Source of the DNA: SHZI01 sp963698405
GTDB lineage: Bacteria > Pseudomonadota > Gammaproteobacteria > Steroidobacterales > GCA-2729495
Reading direction: 5' to 3'
Length of the DNA stretch: 64,000 bases
NCBI GenBank assembly: GCA_963698405.1
Contig: CAVOQT010000008.1
Span: forward strand, 1 to 64,000
Part shown: piece after piece, positions 25,257 to 34,043 of the stretch
How positions within the stretch are numbered: the first letter of the stretch is position 1
Layout: each line of letters starts with the position of its first letter
Translations under genes and position numbers: made by a program
The notes under the pieces: model-generated
Seen by the model: the letters and a program-made list of their open reading frames with translations, nothing else
Told to the model about the DNA's origin: nothing
Database searches by the model: none

Positions 25257-26399
25257 GTGAGCAGTCGCCGTCTGCAACAGATCCTGATCGTTTTTCTTCT
25301 GCTCGCTGGTGCCGCGTTGCTGGTCTGGTACCTCGGCCGGCCAAAGCCGGTGCCGGTAACGCTCGCGACGGTTGAAGCCGGTTCGGTGCTTTCCACCGTG
25401 GCCAATACCCGTGCCGGTACCGTAGATGCCTGTCAGCGTGCCCGACTGGCGCCACCCATCGGCGGGCAGATCGCGCGTCTGCCGTTCAAGGAGGGTGATC
25501 GCGTCAAGGCTGACGAGGTATTGCTCGAACTCTGGAACCAGGATCTGCGTGCCCAGGTCCGGCAGGCCGAGCGTGATGCGGTAGCGACCCGCAGCCGGAC
25601 CCGTGAGGCCTGCGTCATGGCCGAAGTGGCACAGAAGAATGCGGTCCGGATCCGGCAACTGCGTCCGCAGGGGCTGGTCTCGGAAGGCGATCTGGAAAAG
25701 GCGGTCGGTGATGCCGATGCGCGCGCGGCTGCCTGTGATGCGGCCCGTGATCAGGAAAAAGTCAGCCAGGCGCGTGTGGACGTGGCCAGTGCCAGTCTGG
25801 AGCGTACGATCCTGCGCGCTCCCTTTGCAGGCGTGGTCGCCGAGATCAACGGCGAGATCGGTGAGTTTGTTACGCCATCACCGGTCGGTATACCGACGCC
25901 ACCAACAGTAGATCTCGTCGACGGCAGCTGCCTCTACATTTCGGCGCCGATCGACGAAGTAGATGCTCCGGCAGTCCGTGCCGGCCAGCGCGCACGCATC
26001 ACGCTGGATGCCTTTCCGAATCAGCATTTTCCGGGTTTTGTCCGGCGTGTGGCTCCCTACGTCCTGGAGGCAGAGAAACAGGCGCGCACCGTTGGTGTGG
26101 AGGCCGAGATCGAGGACCCGGAAAAATACAGCCTGCTGCCCGGCTACAGTGCAGATATCGAGATCATCATCGAGAACCGGGAAAAGGTACTGCGCGTACC
26201 GACCCAGGCATTGCTGGATGGCAGGCGTGTGCTGGTTCTGGAGCCGGCCACCGGCATCCTGCGCTCGCGGGAAGTAGAGCGCGGTGTATCGAACTGGGAG
26301 TACACCGAGATCATTTCCGGTCTCAAGGCGGGCGAACAGGTGGTGACTTCCGTTGATCGTGAAGGTGTGGCCGACGGTGTCGCTGCAGTCCAGGAGTAG
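25257..26399 (+). CDS. HlyD/MacA-type periplasmic adaptor of an ABC efflux system
   Basis: A 380-residue membrane-fusion protein: N-terminal signal anchor (residues 8-26), biotinyl/lipoyl-like beta domain starting near ARLAPPIGGQIARLP, a coiled-coil hairpin (about 90-185) and the second lipoyl half with LRAPFAGVVAEINGEIGEF, then a beta-barrel. It would link the inner-membrane ABC pump encoded downstream to an outer-membrane channel, which is not encoded here. GTG at 25257 has AGGAG upstream; a TATAAT at 25212-25217 lies 40 bp before it but lacks a good -35. It overlaps the ATPase gene. Confidence 0.87.
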   Translation: MSSRRLQQILIVFLLLAGAALLVWYLGRPKPVPVTLATVEAGSVLSTVANTRAGTVDACQRARLAPPIGGQIARLPFKEGDRVKADEVLLELWNQDLRAQVRQAERDAVATRSRTREACVMAEVAQKNAVRIRQLRPQGLVSEGDLEKAVGDADARAAACDAARDQEKVSQARVDVASASLERTILRAPFAGVVAEINGEIGEFVTPSPVGIPTPPTVDLVDGSCLYISAPIDEVDAPAVRAGQRARITLDAFPNQHFPGFVRRVAPYVLEAEKQARTVGVEAEIEDPEKYSLLPGYSADIEIIIENREKVLRVPTQALLDGRRVLVLEPATGILRSREVERGVSNWEYTEIISGLKAGEQVVTSVDREGVADGVAAVQE

Positions 26400-27096
26400 C
26401 AAGGGGCCGGACGGAGCCGCGATTCTCCGTCTGGAGCAGCTGACCCGGATCTTTGCGGTTGGCGACCAGCTTGTACGTGCGCTGGATGGCGTGGATCTCA
26501 GCATCGGTGCCGGCGAGTACATCTCGCTGATGGGCCCGTCGGGCTCCGGCAAGTCCACACTGCTCAATATCCTTGGTCTGCTCGACCGGCCCACGTCGGG
26601 CGAGTACTGGCTGGCCGATGAGCGCACCTCGACGATGAGCGATGATCGTCTGGCCGATACCCGGCAGCGTGAGATCGGTTTCGTCTTTCAGTTCTTCCAT
26701 CTGATCCATCGCATGACTGCGGTGGAAAACGTGGAATTGCCGCTGATGCTGGCCGGCGTTTCGATGGCTGAACGTCGTGCCCGTGCCCACGAAGCGCTGC
26801 AGCGTATGGGGCTGGAGGCACGTGTCGATCATCGCTCCAATCAGCTGTCCGGTGGTGAGCGCCAACGGGTTGCCATTGCGCGTGCCGTCGTGATGCGGCC
26901 AAAAATCCTGCTGGCCGATGAACCCACCGGCAACCTGGACAGTATTTCCGGTGGTGAGGTGGTGAAGATCGTCGAGGCCCTGCATGCCGAGGGGCTGACG
27001 CTGGTGGTGGTTACCCATGATCCGGCGATCGGCAGCCGTGCACACCGCCGTCTCGTGATGCGCGACGGAAAAGTTGTGCAGGATGTAAGTGGATGA
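26377..27096 (+). CDS. MacB-type ABC transporter ATPase
   Basis: The approximately 239-residue ATPase has Walker A GPSGSGKSTLL, the Q-loop FVFQFFHLI, the signature LSGGERQRVAIARA, Walker B ILLADEPTGNLD and the switch His in VVVTHDP. These are typical of the LolD/MacB/FtsE-like group that works with FtsX-type permeases. The start is uncertain: GTG 26377 is chosen (GAAGG lies upstream), with in-frame GTG 26365 and TTG 26353 also available; all overlap the adaptor gene's 3' end, implying translational coupling. It ends in an ATGA overlap with the first permease. Confidence 0.88.
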   Translation: MSLQSRSSKGPDGAAILRLEQLTRIFAVGDQLVRALDGVDLSIGAGEYISLMGPSGSGKSTLLNILGLLDRPTSGEYWLADERTSTMSDDRLADTRQREIGFVFQFFHLIHRMTAVENVELPLMLAGVSMAERRARAHEALQRMGLEARVDHRSNQLSGGERQRVAIARAVVMRPKILLADEPTGNLDSISGGEVVKIVEALHAEGLTLVVVTHDPAIGSRAHRRLVMRDGKVVQDVSG

Positions 27097-28301
27097 AGTT
27101 CGCTGACCGGCACCGTGTCGCTTTCGGTGCACTGGCGCGTGCACCGCTGCGTACCGCGATGCTGCTGCTGGCTACTGCCATCGGGGTTGCTGCGGTGTTG
27201 GTGCTGACGGCGCTGGGCGAAGCAGCACGCCTGTACATTGCCGATGAGTTCCAGTCGCTCGGTACGGATCTGCTGGTCGTCATGCCGGGCCGGACTGAAA
27301 CCACCGGTGCTGGTGCCGGCATGATGTCCGGCGCCACGCCGCGCGACATGACGCTGGACGACGCCCGCGCCCTGTTGCGCAGTGCTGCGATAGAGATCGT
27401 TGCGCCGCTGGTGGTTGGCGAAAGCTCCGTATCTGTTGGCTCCCTTGAGCGCGACGTGACGGTGATGGGTACGACTGCCAGCTATCAGGCTATCCGTCAC
27501 TGGACCATGGCCAGCGGCGAGTTTCTGCCCGACGTCGATATGGACCGGGAGTCACCGGTCTGTGTGGTGGGTAGCACGATCGGAGCTGAGCTATTTCGTG
27601 GCGAGCCACCAGTCGGCCGCTGGCTGCGGGTCGGCGACCGTCGTTGCCGGGTGGCCGGGGTGCTGGCGAAGCAGGGCGTCTCGGTGATGGTGGATGTCGA
27701 TACGGTGGTGATGATGCCGGTAGCCATGGCTCAGAGCCTGTTCAATTCTGCCGGACTGTTCCGGATACTGGTGCAGGCACGCAGCCGTGACGCGATGCCG
27801 GCTGCCAAGCGTTTCATGCTCGACACCTTCAAGCAGCGACATCATGGCGAGGAAGATGTCACCGTCGTTACGCAGGATGCAGTCCTGAAGACCTTCGACG
27901 GCATTCTCGGTTCACTGACCATGACACTGGCTGGCATTGCTGCCGTGAGCCTGCTGGTTGCCGGGGTGCTGATCATGAACGTCATGCTGGTCGCGGTCAG
28001 CCAGCGTACGCAGGAGATCGGACTGCTGAAGGCGCTTGGTGCGCGCCGTAGCCAGGTTCTCGCACTGTTTCTTACCGAAGCCCTGTATCTCGCGCTGCTC
28101 GGTGCCATCGTTGGCGTACTGGTGGGCTTTGCCGGTGTCTGGCTGCTGGGCAGTCTCTATCCGGATTTCAGTTTCCGGCCACCGCTCTGGGCGGTGCTGA
28201 GTGCGGTGCTGCTCTCGATGGCCTGCGGCATGCTGTTCGGCATTCTGCCGGCACGACGTGCGGCAGGTCTCGATCCGGTTACAGCGCTGGCCAGGCGCTG
28301 A
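27093..28301 (+). CDS. MacB-like ABC permease, first copy
   Basis: A 402-residue FtsX/MacB-type permease: one membrane helix near the N-terminus (RTAMLLLATAIGVAAVLVLT), a large periplasmic domain, and three C-terminal helices. The family element RTQEIGLLKALGARRSQVL precedes the last helices and the protein ends ARRAAGLDPVTALARR, the usual MacB end. It overlaps the ATPase stop (ATGA) and is 12 bp before a second permease, so the pump is probably a heterodimeric permease pair. Confidence 0.88.
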   Translation: MKFADRHRVAFGALARAPLRTAMLLLATAIGVAAVLVLTALGEAARLYIADEFQSLGTDLLVVMPGRTETTGAGAGMMSGATPRDMTLDDARALLRSAAIEIVAPLVVGESSVSVGSLERDVTVMGTTASYQAIRHWTMASGEFLPDVDMDRESPVCVVGSTIGAELFRGEPPVGRWLRVGDRRCRVAGVLAKQGVSVMVDVDTVVMMPVAMAQSLFNSAGLFRILVQARSRDAMPAAKRFMLDTFKQRHHGEEDVTVVTQDAVLKTFDGILGSLTMTLAGIAAVSLLVAGVLIMNVMLVAVSQRTQEIGLLKALGARRSQVLALFLTEALYLALLGAIVGVLVGFAGVWLLGSLYPDFSFRPPLWAVLSAVLLSMACGMLFGILPARRAAGLDPVTALARR

Positions 28302-28313
28302 AGGTGCACGCCC

Positions 28314-29513
28314 GTGCGCATTGCTGAGCTCATCCGGTTTACCGCCAAGTCTGCAGTATCCCACCGACTGCGGAGTGTGCTGACTGCACTGGGAATCGCG
28401 ATAGGCGTCGCTGCGGTGCTGTTGCTGACCTCGATCGGTGAGGGCCTGCACCAATACATGCTCACGCAGTTCACCCAGTTCGGCACCAATATCATTGGCG
28501 TCAATCCGGGCAAGGCCAAGACTTTTGGTATGCCGACCGGCGTGCTGAATTCGGTGCGGCCGCTCAACCTGGACGATGCGGCGGCACTCAAGCGCGTGCC
28601 TCATGTGCGCTCCACGCTGCCGCTCGTGCAGGGGACCGCATCCGTCGAGAGCGGCGGACGCGAGCGCAAGGTGATCGTCAGCGGCACGGGTTCGGAAATG
28701 ACCGAGACGCTGTCATTTCGCGTGGCGCTCGGCAATTTTCTGCCCGCTGACAACCCGAATGCCCCGCGTGCGTATGCGGTGCTGGGCAGCAAGGTGCGCA
28801 CAGAGCTCTTCGATGATCGCAACCCCTTGGGCGAACGGGTCCGTATCGGCGGCCAGCGATATACCGTGATCGGCGTGATGGAGTCGAAGGGCACGATGTT
28901 CGGTTTCGACCTCGATGACGCTGCCTACATCCCGGTTGCCAAGGGTCTGGAACTGTTCAACCGCGAGGGGCTCTTCGAGATCGATGTCGTATACGAAGAG
29001 GGTGCCCCGGTTGACGAGGTCGTCGAAGGTATCCGCCGGGTGCTGATCGCCCGGCATGGCAGCGAAGATTTCACGATCACCACGCAGCAGGAAATGATGG
29101 ATGTACTGGGTTCGGTGCTGGACGTCATCACCTTTGCTGTCGGTGCGCTGGGTGGTATCTCGATGCTGGTCGGTGGCGTCGGCATCTTCACGATCATGAC
29201 CATCGCGGTACGCGAAAGGACCGGAGAGATCGGACTGCTGCAGGCGGTAGGCGCCCACCGGCGGCAGATTCGCAACATATTTCTCGGTGAATCGATGGTG
29301 CTGGCTGCGATTGGCGGTTTTGCCGGGATCGTGCTCGGCTTCATGATCATCGGCTTGCTCAGTTTGCTGGTGCCGGCACTACCGGTCAGCCCTTCCTGGC
29401 CCTACATGCTGGCGGCTGTGCTGGTTGCCATGCTGATCGGTCTCATTGCGGGTGTGTTGCCGGCCTGGCGCGCAGCACAGCTCGATCCCGTGGAATCGCT
29501 GCGCGCGGAGTAG
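28314..29513 (+). CDS. MacB-like ABC permease, second copy
   Basis: A 399-residue paralogue of the preceding gene with the same layout: an N-terminal helix (VLTALGIAIGVAAVLLLTS), a MacB periplasmic core domain and three C-terminal helices, with ERTGEIGLLQAVGAHRRQIR and a final AWRAAQLDPVESLRAE. GTG 28314 is preceded by GAAGG. Two divergent permeases with one ATPase suggest a heteromeric efflux or lipid/lipoprotein-extraction pump; the substrate cannot be read from sequence. Confidence 0.88.
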   Translation: MRIAELIRFTAKSAVSHRLRSVLTALGIAIGVAAVLLLTSIGEGLHQYMLTQFTQFGTNIIGVNPGKAKTFGMPTGVLNSVRPLNLDDAAALKRVPHVRSTLPLVQGTASVESGGRERKVIVSGTGSEMTETLSFRVALGNFLPADNPNAPRAYAVLGSKVRTELFDDRNPLGERVRIGGQRYTVIGVMESKGTMFGFDLDDAAYIPVAKGLELFNREGLFEIDVVYEEGAPVDEVVEGIRRVLIARHGSEDFTITTQQEMMDVLGSVLDVITFAVGALGGISMLVGGVGIFTIMTIAVRERTGEIGLLQAVGAHRRQIRNIFLGESMVLAAIGGFAGIVLGFMIIGLLSLLVPALPVSPSWPYMLAAVLVAMLIGLIAGVLPAWRAAQLDPVESLRAE

Positions 29514-29526
29514 CTGCGGTGGGCTT

Positions 29527-29904
29527 TCAGTCCCGCCGGATCACGTTCACTTCGATGCCGCCCTTCGGTCCGAATATCCACGAGCCGATGCCACTCACCA
29601 GGCTGACGATCAACGCACCCCAGAACGCTGACCAGAAGTCAGTGACATGAAAGCCTGACAGCAGCCATGCGGCCAGCGCCAGCATGGCTGCGTTGAGTAT
29701 CAGCACGAAAAACCCCAGCGTGATGATCGTGAAGGGCAGGGTGAGAATCATCACCAGCGGCCGCACGAAGGCATTGATCACGCCCAGCACTATGGCGGAG
29801 GCCAGTAGCCAGGTGCCGCTGTCAAAGCTGATGCCCACCAGCCAGGCTTCGGCGAGCCACAACCCGGCAGCAGCAATGACTGCCCGGAAAAGAAAGTTGT
29901 CCAT
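29527..29904 (-). CDS. Phage holin family 4-type membrane protein
   Basis: A 125-residue protein with four hydrophobic segments. The motif GVINAFVRPLVMILTLPFTIITLG is the signature of the Phage_holin_4_2/YvlD-like family (only its core is quoted here: INAFVRPLVMILTLP). Despite the family name, chromosomal members stand outside prophages and have no proven lytic role. It is convergent with the permease gene, and 26 bp separate it from the histidine kinase gene upstream, so it may be the last gene of the two-component operon. Confidence 0.8.
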   Translation of the reverse strand: MDNFLFRAVIAAAGLWLAEAWLVGISFDSGTWLLASAIVLGVINAFVRPLVMILTLPFTIITLGFFVLILNAAMLALAAWLLSGFHVTDFWSAFWGALIVSLVSGIGSWIFGPKGGIEVNVIRRD

Positions 29905-29930
29905 GCAATGTCTCCAGATGGTGGCGCAGC

Positions 29931-31346
29931 CTACTGCGCAGCGCGAGTGAAGGCCGCTTCAGGAACCGTGATGGGTCCGGGGGCGTCGGTCTTTGGCAAC
30001 TGTAGCAGGACGCGCAGTCCGGGCGCATTGTCGGCCAGTATCAGCTGACCGCCATGGTGTCGCGCGATGGCATTGACCAGCGACAGGCCGAGTCCGCTGC
30101 CGGGAATGCCGGTGACAGTTGCGGTCCGGTAGAAGCGGTCCAGGACCTTGCCGCGTTCGGCTTCCGGTACCCCCGGTCCCTGATCGCTGACCGCAATGCT
30201 CAGCAGTCCGCCATCGCCGCTCATTTCCAGTCGCACTTCAGAGCCAGCCGGACTGTACTTGATCGCGTTGTCCAGCAGGTTGGAGACTGCCTGAAAGATC
30301 AGATCCCGATCGCCACGCATGTGGCCGGTGGCAGCGCCGAGATGCACGCTGATGTCCTTTTCTTCGCCGACGGCATGATAGAGCTCCCATGCATCATGCA
30401 GCAGTGTACCGAGGTCGATATCGGTCCATGCTTCGTCGTGCGTGCCGGATTCGATTCTGGCGATGCGCAGCAAGGCGCGGAAGGTGGCGAGCAGGTGATC
30501 TGCATCGACGATGGTGGCATTCAGCTCGTCGCGGACCGTTTCGCTGATATCTGGATACAGCGCAAGATTCTCGAGTCGGCCGCGCAGCCGCGTCAATGGC
30601 GTGCGCAGATCATGCGCGATGTTGTCGGTCACCGCTCGCACGCTGTCGATCAGGGAGTCGATACGGTCGAGCATCGCATTGAGATTATCGGCCAGCTGGT
30701 CAAACTCGTCATTGATTCCGCGTACCGGCATGCGCCGCTGCAGACGGCCGGCCATGATTTCGCGACTGGTGCGGTTGATGGCGTCAACGCGACGCGTCAC
30801 GCTGGAGCTCAACACGATGCCGCCAAACAGTGCCAGTAGCAGGCCGATGCCCAGCGTAAGGACATACACGCGATTGATGAGCTGACGGGTTGCGGCCAGA
30901 TTGGCCTGCTCTTTCGCGACCAGCAGCTGGTGCCCGTCACTGGCCTGCAGTATCTGTCCCTGGAAGGGTACGCTCCGGCCGTGTTCGTCGGATTGCGTAA
31001 AGTGGTACCAGCCATCGGTATCCACCTCGCCGGCCGGCCACGCGGCCATGTTGCCGAATACCGGGCGTTGGTTGGCCGTAACCAGCAGATAGAGTGTGGA
31101 CCTGGCCGGATCCCGGGCGATCCGGTCGCGGACGATTGCCTCGATACCCGGCCCGCCCGGCTGGCGGAACTGTTCGGTCAGGCCGCGGATTTCCGCACTG
31201 ATCGTCGCCGTGGTCTGTTGTTCGAGGTAGCCGTTGGTTGCCCAGTAGATGTAACCGACCAGGATCAGCGCCGAGCTGCCGAAGATCCCCATGTACCACC
31301 ACGCAAGCTGGAAGGTGGAGGTGCGGATCAGTCTAAGGGGATTCAC
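29931..31346 (-). CDS. Two-component sensor histidine kinase
   Basis: A 471-residue inner-membrane kinase: helix 1 (about 15-37), a periplasmic sensor of about 120 residues, helix 2 (about 160-185), a HAMP linker (SREIMAGRLQRRMPV), the phospho-acceptor box NIAHDLRTPLTRLRG, and the ATP-binding motifs LLDNAIKYSP (N box), VSDQGPGVPEAER (G1) and GSGLGLSLV (G2). It overlaps the response-regulator gene by 14 bp and is its obvious partner. The sensed signal is unknown. Confidence 0.92.
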   Translation of the reverse strand: MNPLRLIRTSTFQLAWWYMGIFGSSALILVGYIYWATNGYLEQQTTATISAEIRGLTEQFRQPGGPGIEAIVRDRIARDPARSTLYLLVTANQRPVFGNMAAWPAGEVDTDGWYHFTQSDEHGRSVPFQGQILQASDGHQLLVAKEQANLAATRQLINRVYVLTLGIGLLLALFGGIVLSSSVTRRVDAINRTSREIMAGRLQRRMPVRGINDEFDQLADNLNAMLDRIDSLIDSVRAVTDNIAHDLRTPLTRLRGRLENLALYPDISETVRDELNATIVDADHLLATFRALLRIARIESGTHDEAWTDIDLGTLLHDAWELYHAVGEEKDISVHLGAATGHMRGDRDLIFQAVSNLLDNAIKYSPAGSEVRLEMSGDGGLLSIAVSDQGPGVPEAERGKVLDRFYRTATVTGIPGSGLGLSLVNAIARHHGGQLILADNAPGLRVLLQLPKTDAPGPITVPEAAFTRAAQ

Positions 31347-32025
31347 TCAGCTTGTACCCGGCGCCGCGCACCGTATGAATGAGTGGCGGGTCGAAGTCCT
31401 TGTCTACCTTGCGCCGCAGACGGCTGATGTGCACGTCGATCACGTTGGTCTGCGGGTCGAAGTGGTAGTCCCAGACGTTCTCCAGCAGCATGGTGCGGGT
31501 GACTACCTGATCGCGGTTGCGCATCAGATACTCGAGCAGGCGGAATTCACGCGGCTGCAGATCGATCTCCTTGCCCGCACGGTGTACTGCCCGGCTGAGC
31601 AGGTCCACATGCAGGTCGGCAACCTGTACTTCGGTGACTGTTTCCTCGCCCCCGCGTACCGGGCGCCGTGCGATGGCTTCGAGCCGTGCCATGAGTTCGG
31701 CAAAGGCGAAGGGTTTGCCGATGTAGTCATCGGCCCCGGCGCGCAGACCTTTGACCTTGTCGTCCACCTCGCCCAGTGCGCTCAGTATCAGCGTGGGCGT
31801 GGTGTTGCCGGCTGCCCGCAGGGCTTGAACGATGCTGAGCCCGTCGATGCCGGGCAGCATACGATCGATGATCAGGGCATCGTAATTGCCGCTGCTGGCC
31901 AGAAATTGTCCGTCCTTGCCGTCGGCACAGTGATCAACGGTATGGCCGGACTCACGCAGGCCGCCGATGATGAAGCTGGCGACGCCGGGATCGTCTTCGA
32001 TTACCAGGATACGCATGTTGCCCAT
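31333..32025 (-). CDS. OmpR-family response regulator
   Basis: A 230-residue regulator with receiver residues Asp11/Asp12 (VIEDDPG), phospho-acceptor Asp54 in LIIDRMLPG and Lys in GKPFAFAEL. The C-terminal winged helix includes LQPREFRLLEYLMRN and TNVIDVHISRLRRKVD. In-frame ATG 32016 is an alternative start. It is the first gene of the operon with the kinase and the holin-4 type protein. The targets are not evident; autoregulation is common in the family. Confidence 0.93.
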   Translation of the reverse strand: MGNMRILVIEDDPGVASFIIGGLRESGHTVDHCADGKDGQFLASSGNYDALIIDRMLPGIDGLSIVQALRAAGNTTPTLILSALGEVDDKVKGLRAGADDYIGKPFAFAELMARLEAIARRPVRGGEETVTEVQVADLHVDLLSRAVHRAGKEIDLQPREFRLLEYLMRNRDQVVTRTMLLENVWDYHFDPQTNVIDVHISRLRRKVDKDFDPPLIHTVRGAGYKLSESP

Positions 32026-32076
32026 GATAGCCGGGACGGCTGGTCTGGTGGGAATTGGATCTGCAAATTCAGGGGG

Positions 32077-33237
32077 CTATGCCCGCGATTGCGTTGTGAT
32101 CAGGTGCAGCAGGGCGGTCTGCGAATGCACGCCAGTCTTGTGGAAAATCCGGCTCAGGTGTGTCTTGGCGGTATTGTGGCTGATATTGAGTGCGGCAGAG
32201 GCTTCTTGCATCGTCTTGCCGGTGAGCAGGCTCTTGCAGAGCCGGGTTTCCGCTTTGCTCAGGCTGAAAGTTGCGATCAGGGTAGCTGACAGTTCTGGTT
32301 GCCGGTCGTGTTGCCGGTCATCGATCAGGACGACACAGGCTGCCCGCAGGGGTAGGTCGCCTGATCCGGTATGTCGGTTGCATGGCGAGAACACGATGCG
32401 ATAGGGCTGTGCTTTGCCCATACGCTGGACGAGTACCGTAGCCGGCAGATCAGCAGAGGACTGACCCTGGTCGTTGGCAATCACTTTCAGCCGGCTTGCA
32501 TTGAGCAGTCCTTGAGCCTGTGAGTCCGCACAGTGCAATTTTCCACTCTGCAGTGTGAGCCCGTCATTGCGCGAGAATATGGCGGCAGCTGTTTCATTGA
32601 TGAATAACGGGTACCCGCTGCCATCCAGGGCCACGATGCCACACGGCGCCAGATTGATCATCGCCGCGAGCAACTTATTGTCGTTGCGCTCGTCAGCGAT
32701 TGTTGAGTGGAGGCTGATACTTCTGCACAGGTGCGGTAACACCACCTTGGTCAGCAGATCGATATCCGCGGTGTCGAACGGCTGGTCGTCAATGCACCTG
32801 CCCAGCGACAGCACCGAAGTCACGTGGCCATGACTGCCGAGCGAGGCAAACAGAAAGTGCTCAAGCTGCCAGGGCGCTGCCAGTTGATGGTGAATTTCTG
32901 TCTGGTGCGCCACCTCTGGTGCAACGATATCGCTGCTCAGCCGGACGGCACCGGCCGGCAGGCCGTGCATCGCCTGCAGGTAGATATCATCCCCGCCCTC
33001 CAACCAGCGCGGCGTGAAGGCCTGATTGAATGATTCATCGATGCCGCCGGCGAGGTGAAATGACTGTACCGGTTTGCCATGGTCCATGTGGTGGATCATG
33101 GCAAATTTGCTATGCAGCACTTCCGCAGCAGCACTGGTGAAGTCGCGCCAGCGATCCAGTCCAAGGGGCGCTTCGTAAGCCAGGCCGATCAGTCTTGAAA
33201 GATCGACGGAATCGACCATCCGGGAGCTCTCGGTCAT
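32077..33237 (-). CDS. LuxR-type transcriptional regulator
   Basis: The approximately 386-residue protein has a C-terminal LuxR helix-turn-helix (LSKAETRLCKSLLTGKTMQE, then NTAKTHLSRIF) and an N-terminal region of about 300 residues without a recognised receiver; a PAS-like segment (LAPCGIVALDGSGYPLFINE) precedes the HTH. The start at 33237 is supported by AGGAAT upstream; an ATG at 33294 in the same frame is less likely. The ligand is unknown. It stands alone, between a GST gene and the two-component pair. Confidence 0.82.
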   Translation of the reverse strand: MTESSRMVDSVDLSRLIGLAYEAPLGLDRWRDFTSAAAEVLHSKFAMIHHMDHGKPVQSFHLAGGIDESFNQAFTPRWLEGGDDIYLQAMHGLPAGAVRLSSDIVAPEVAHQTEIHHQLAAPWQLEHFLFASLGSHGHVTSVLSLGRCIDDQPFDTADIDLLTKVVLPHLCRSISLHSTIADERNDNKLLAAMINLAPCGIVALDGSGYPLFINETAAAIFSRNDGLTLQSGKLHCADSQAQGLLNASRLKVIANDQGQSSADLPATVLVQRMGKAQPYRIVFSPCNRHTGSGDLPLRAACVVLIDDRQHDRQPELSATLIATFSLSKAETRLCKSLLTGKTMQEASAALNISHNTAKTHLSRIFHKTGVHSQTALLHLITTQSRA

Positions 33238-33354
33238 CTGGCGAATTCCTGTGTAGCCAGACCAATACCATGGGCGACTGTCTGTCGCGCCCATCCTTCT
33301 TCACGGCATTTTCTCAAGGCAGCGTCCATTTCATACCCGCTGCGCTGCATACCG

Positions 33355-34029
33355 TCAAGCCGGGTGTACCGGGATTCTGGCGAGCATCTGCCGGCGCGCC
33401 TCGATGTGGTATTCGATGCCATGTGCAGTGGCTGCGACGCTTGAGCGCTGCAGTACGGCGTTGCGCCAGTCGCGCAGTCGGCTGCAGTCTGCCGGCCAGA
33501 CGGCACCGGCCAGTTGCACATACATGTCGAATCGCTCGAAGAAGGGCGCGAACTGAATGTCTGCCAGGGAGAATTGCTGTCCGAAAAACCAGGGACCAGA
33601 GCCCAGCTTGCGCAGCCCTTCGTGCTCGATATGGCGCAGTACTTCCGACAGTTTCTCGTTGTTGACGGTCCGCTTTTTCTGATCGTCTGCTTCAGACATC
33701 AGCTTGTGCGTAGCTGGCAGAAACCGGGTCTCGCAGTAATCCATCCAGATGCGTGCCTGAGCCCGCAGGGCGGGGCTTTCCGGCATCAGTGCTGGTTGCG
33801 GAAATGCCTCGTCCAGATATTGATTGATGATTGAAGATTCATGGACCGTCACGCCTGCGTGGCGCAGCACCGGCACTTTCCCATACGGTGAGATCGTGGA
33901 AAACCAGGTGGGGCGGTTGAAGAGATCGATCGGGATGATCTCGAAATCCAGCTGTTTTTCCAGCAGCGTGATGTGCGCGCGTTGCGCATAGGGGCAGGCT
34001 TCGAAACTGTAGAGTTCGATCCGGGACAA
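33355..34029 (-). CDS. Glutathione S-transferase family protein
   Basis: The 224-residue protein has a thioredoxin-like N-terminal domain with YSFEACPYAQRAHI (Cys12), GKVPVLRHAGVTVHESSII for glutathione contact, and an all-helical C-terminal domain. This CPYA pattern is seen in GSTs of the omega/beta-like group and may allow thiol transfer. TTG at 34029 is chosen because GGAGGG sits 7 nt upstream and the domain begins there; a longer frame to 34158 overlaps the HD-GYP gene and adds a non-homologous, Arg/Cys-rich stretch. It follows the HD-GYP gene by 14 bp. Confidence 0.82.
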   Translation of the reverse strand: MSRIELYSFEACPYAQRAHITLLEKQLDFEIIPIDLFNRPTWFSTISPYGKVPVLRHAGVTVHESSIINQYLDEAFPQPALMPESPALRAQARIWMDYCETRFLPATHKLMSEADDQKKRTVNNEKLSEVLRHIEHEGLRKLGSGPWFFGQQFSLADIQFAPFFERFDMYVQLAGAVWPADCSRLRDWRNAVLQRSSVAATAHGIEYHIEARRQMLARIPVHPA

Positions 34030-34043
34030 GCTGAAACCCTCCG

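Noticed and set aside
29527..29904. Prophage lysis gene suggested by the holin-4 family name
   Set aside because: No phage genes are near; members of this family are common in bacterial chromosomes and the gene lies beside a two-component pair.
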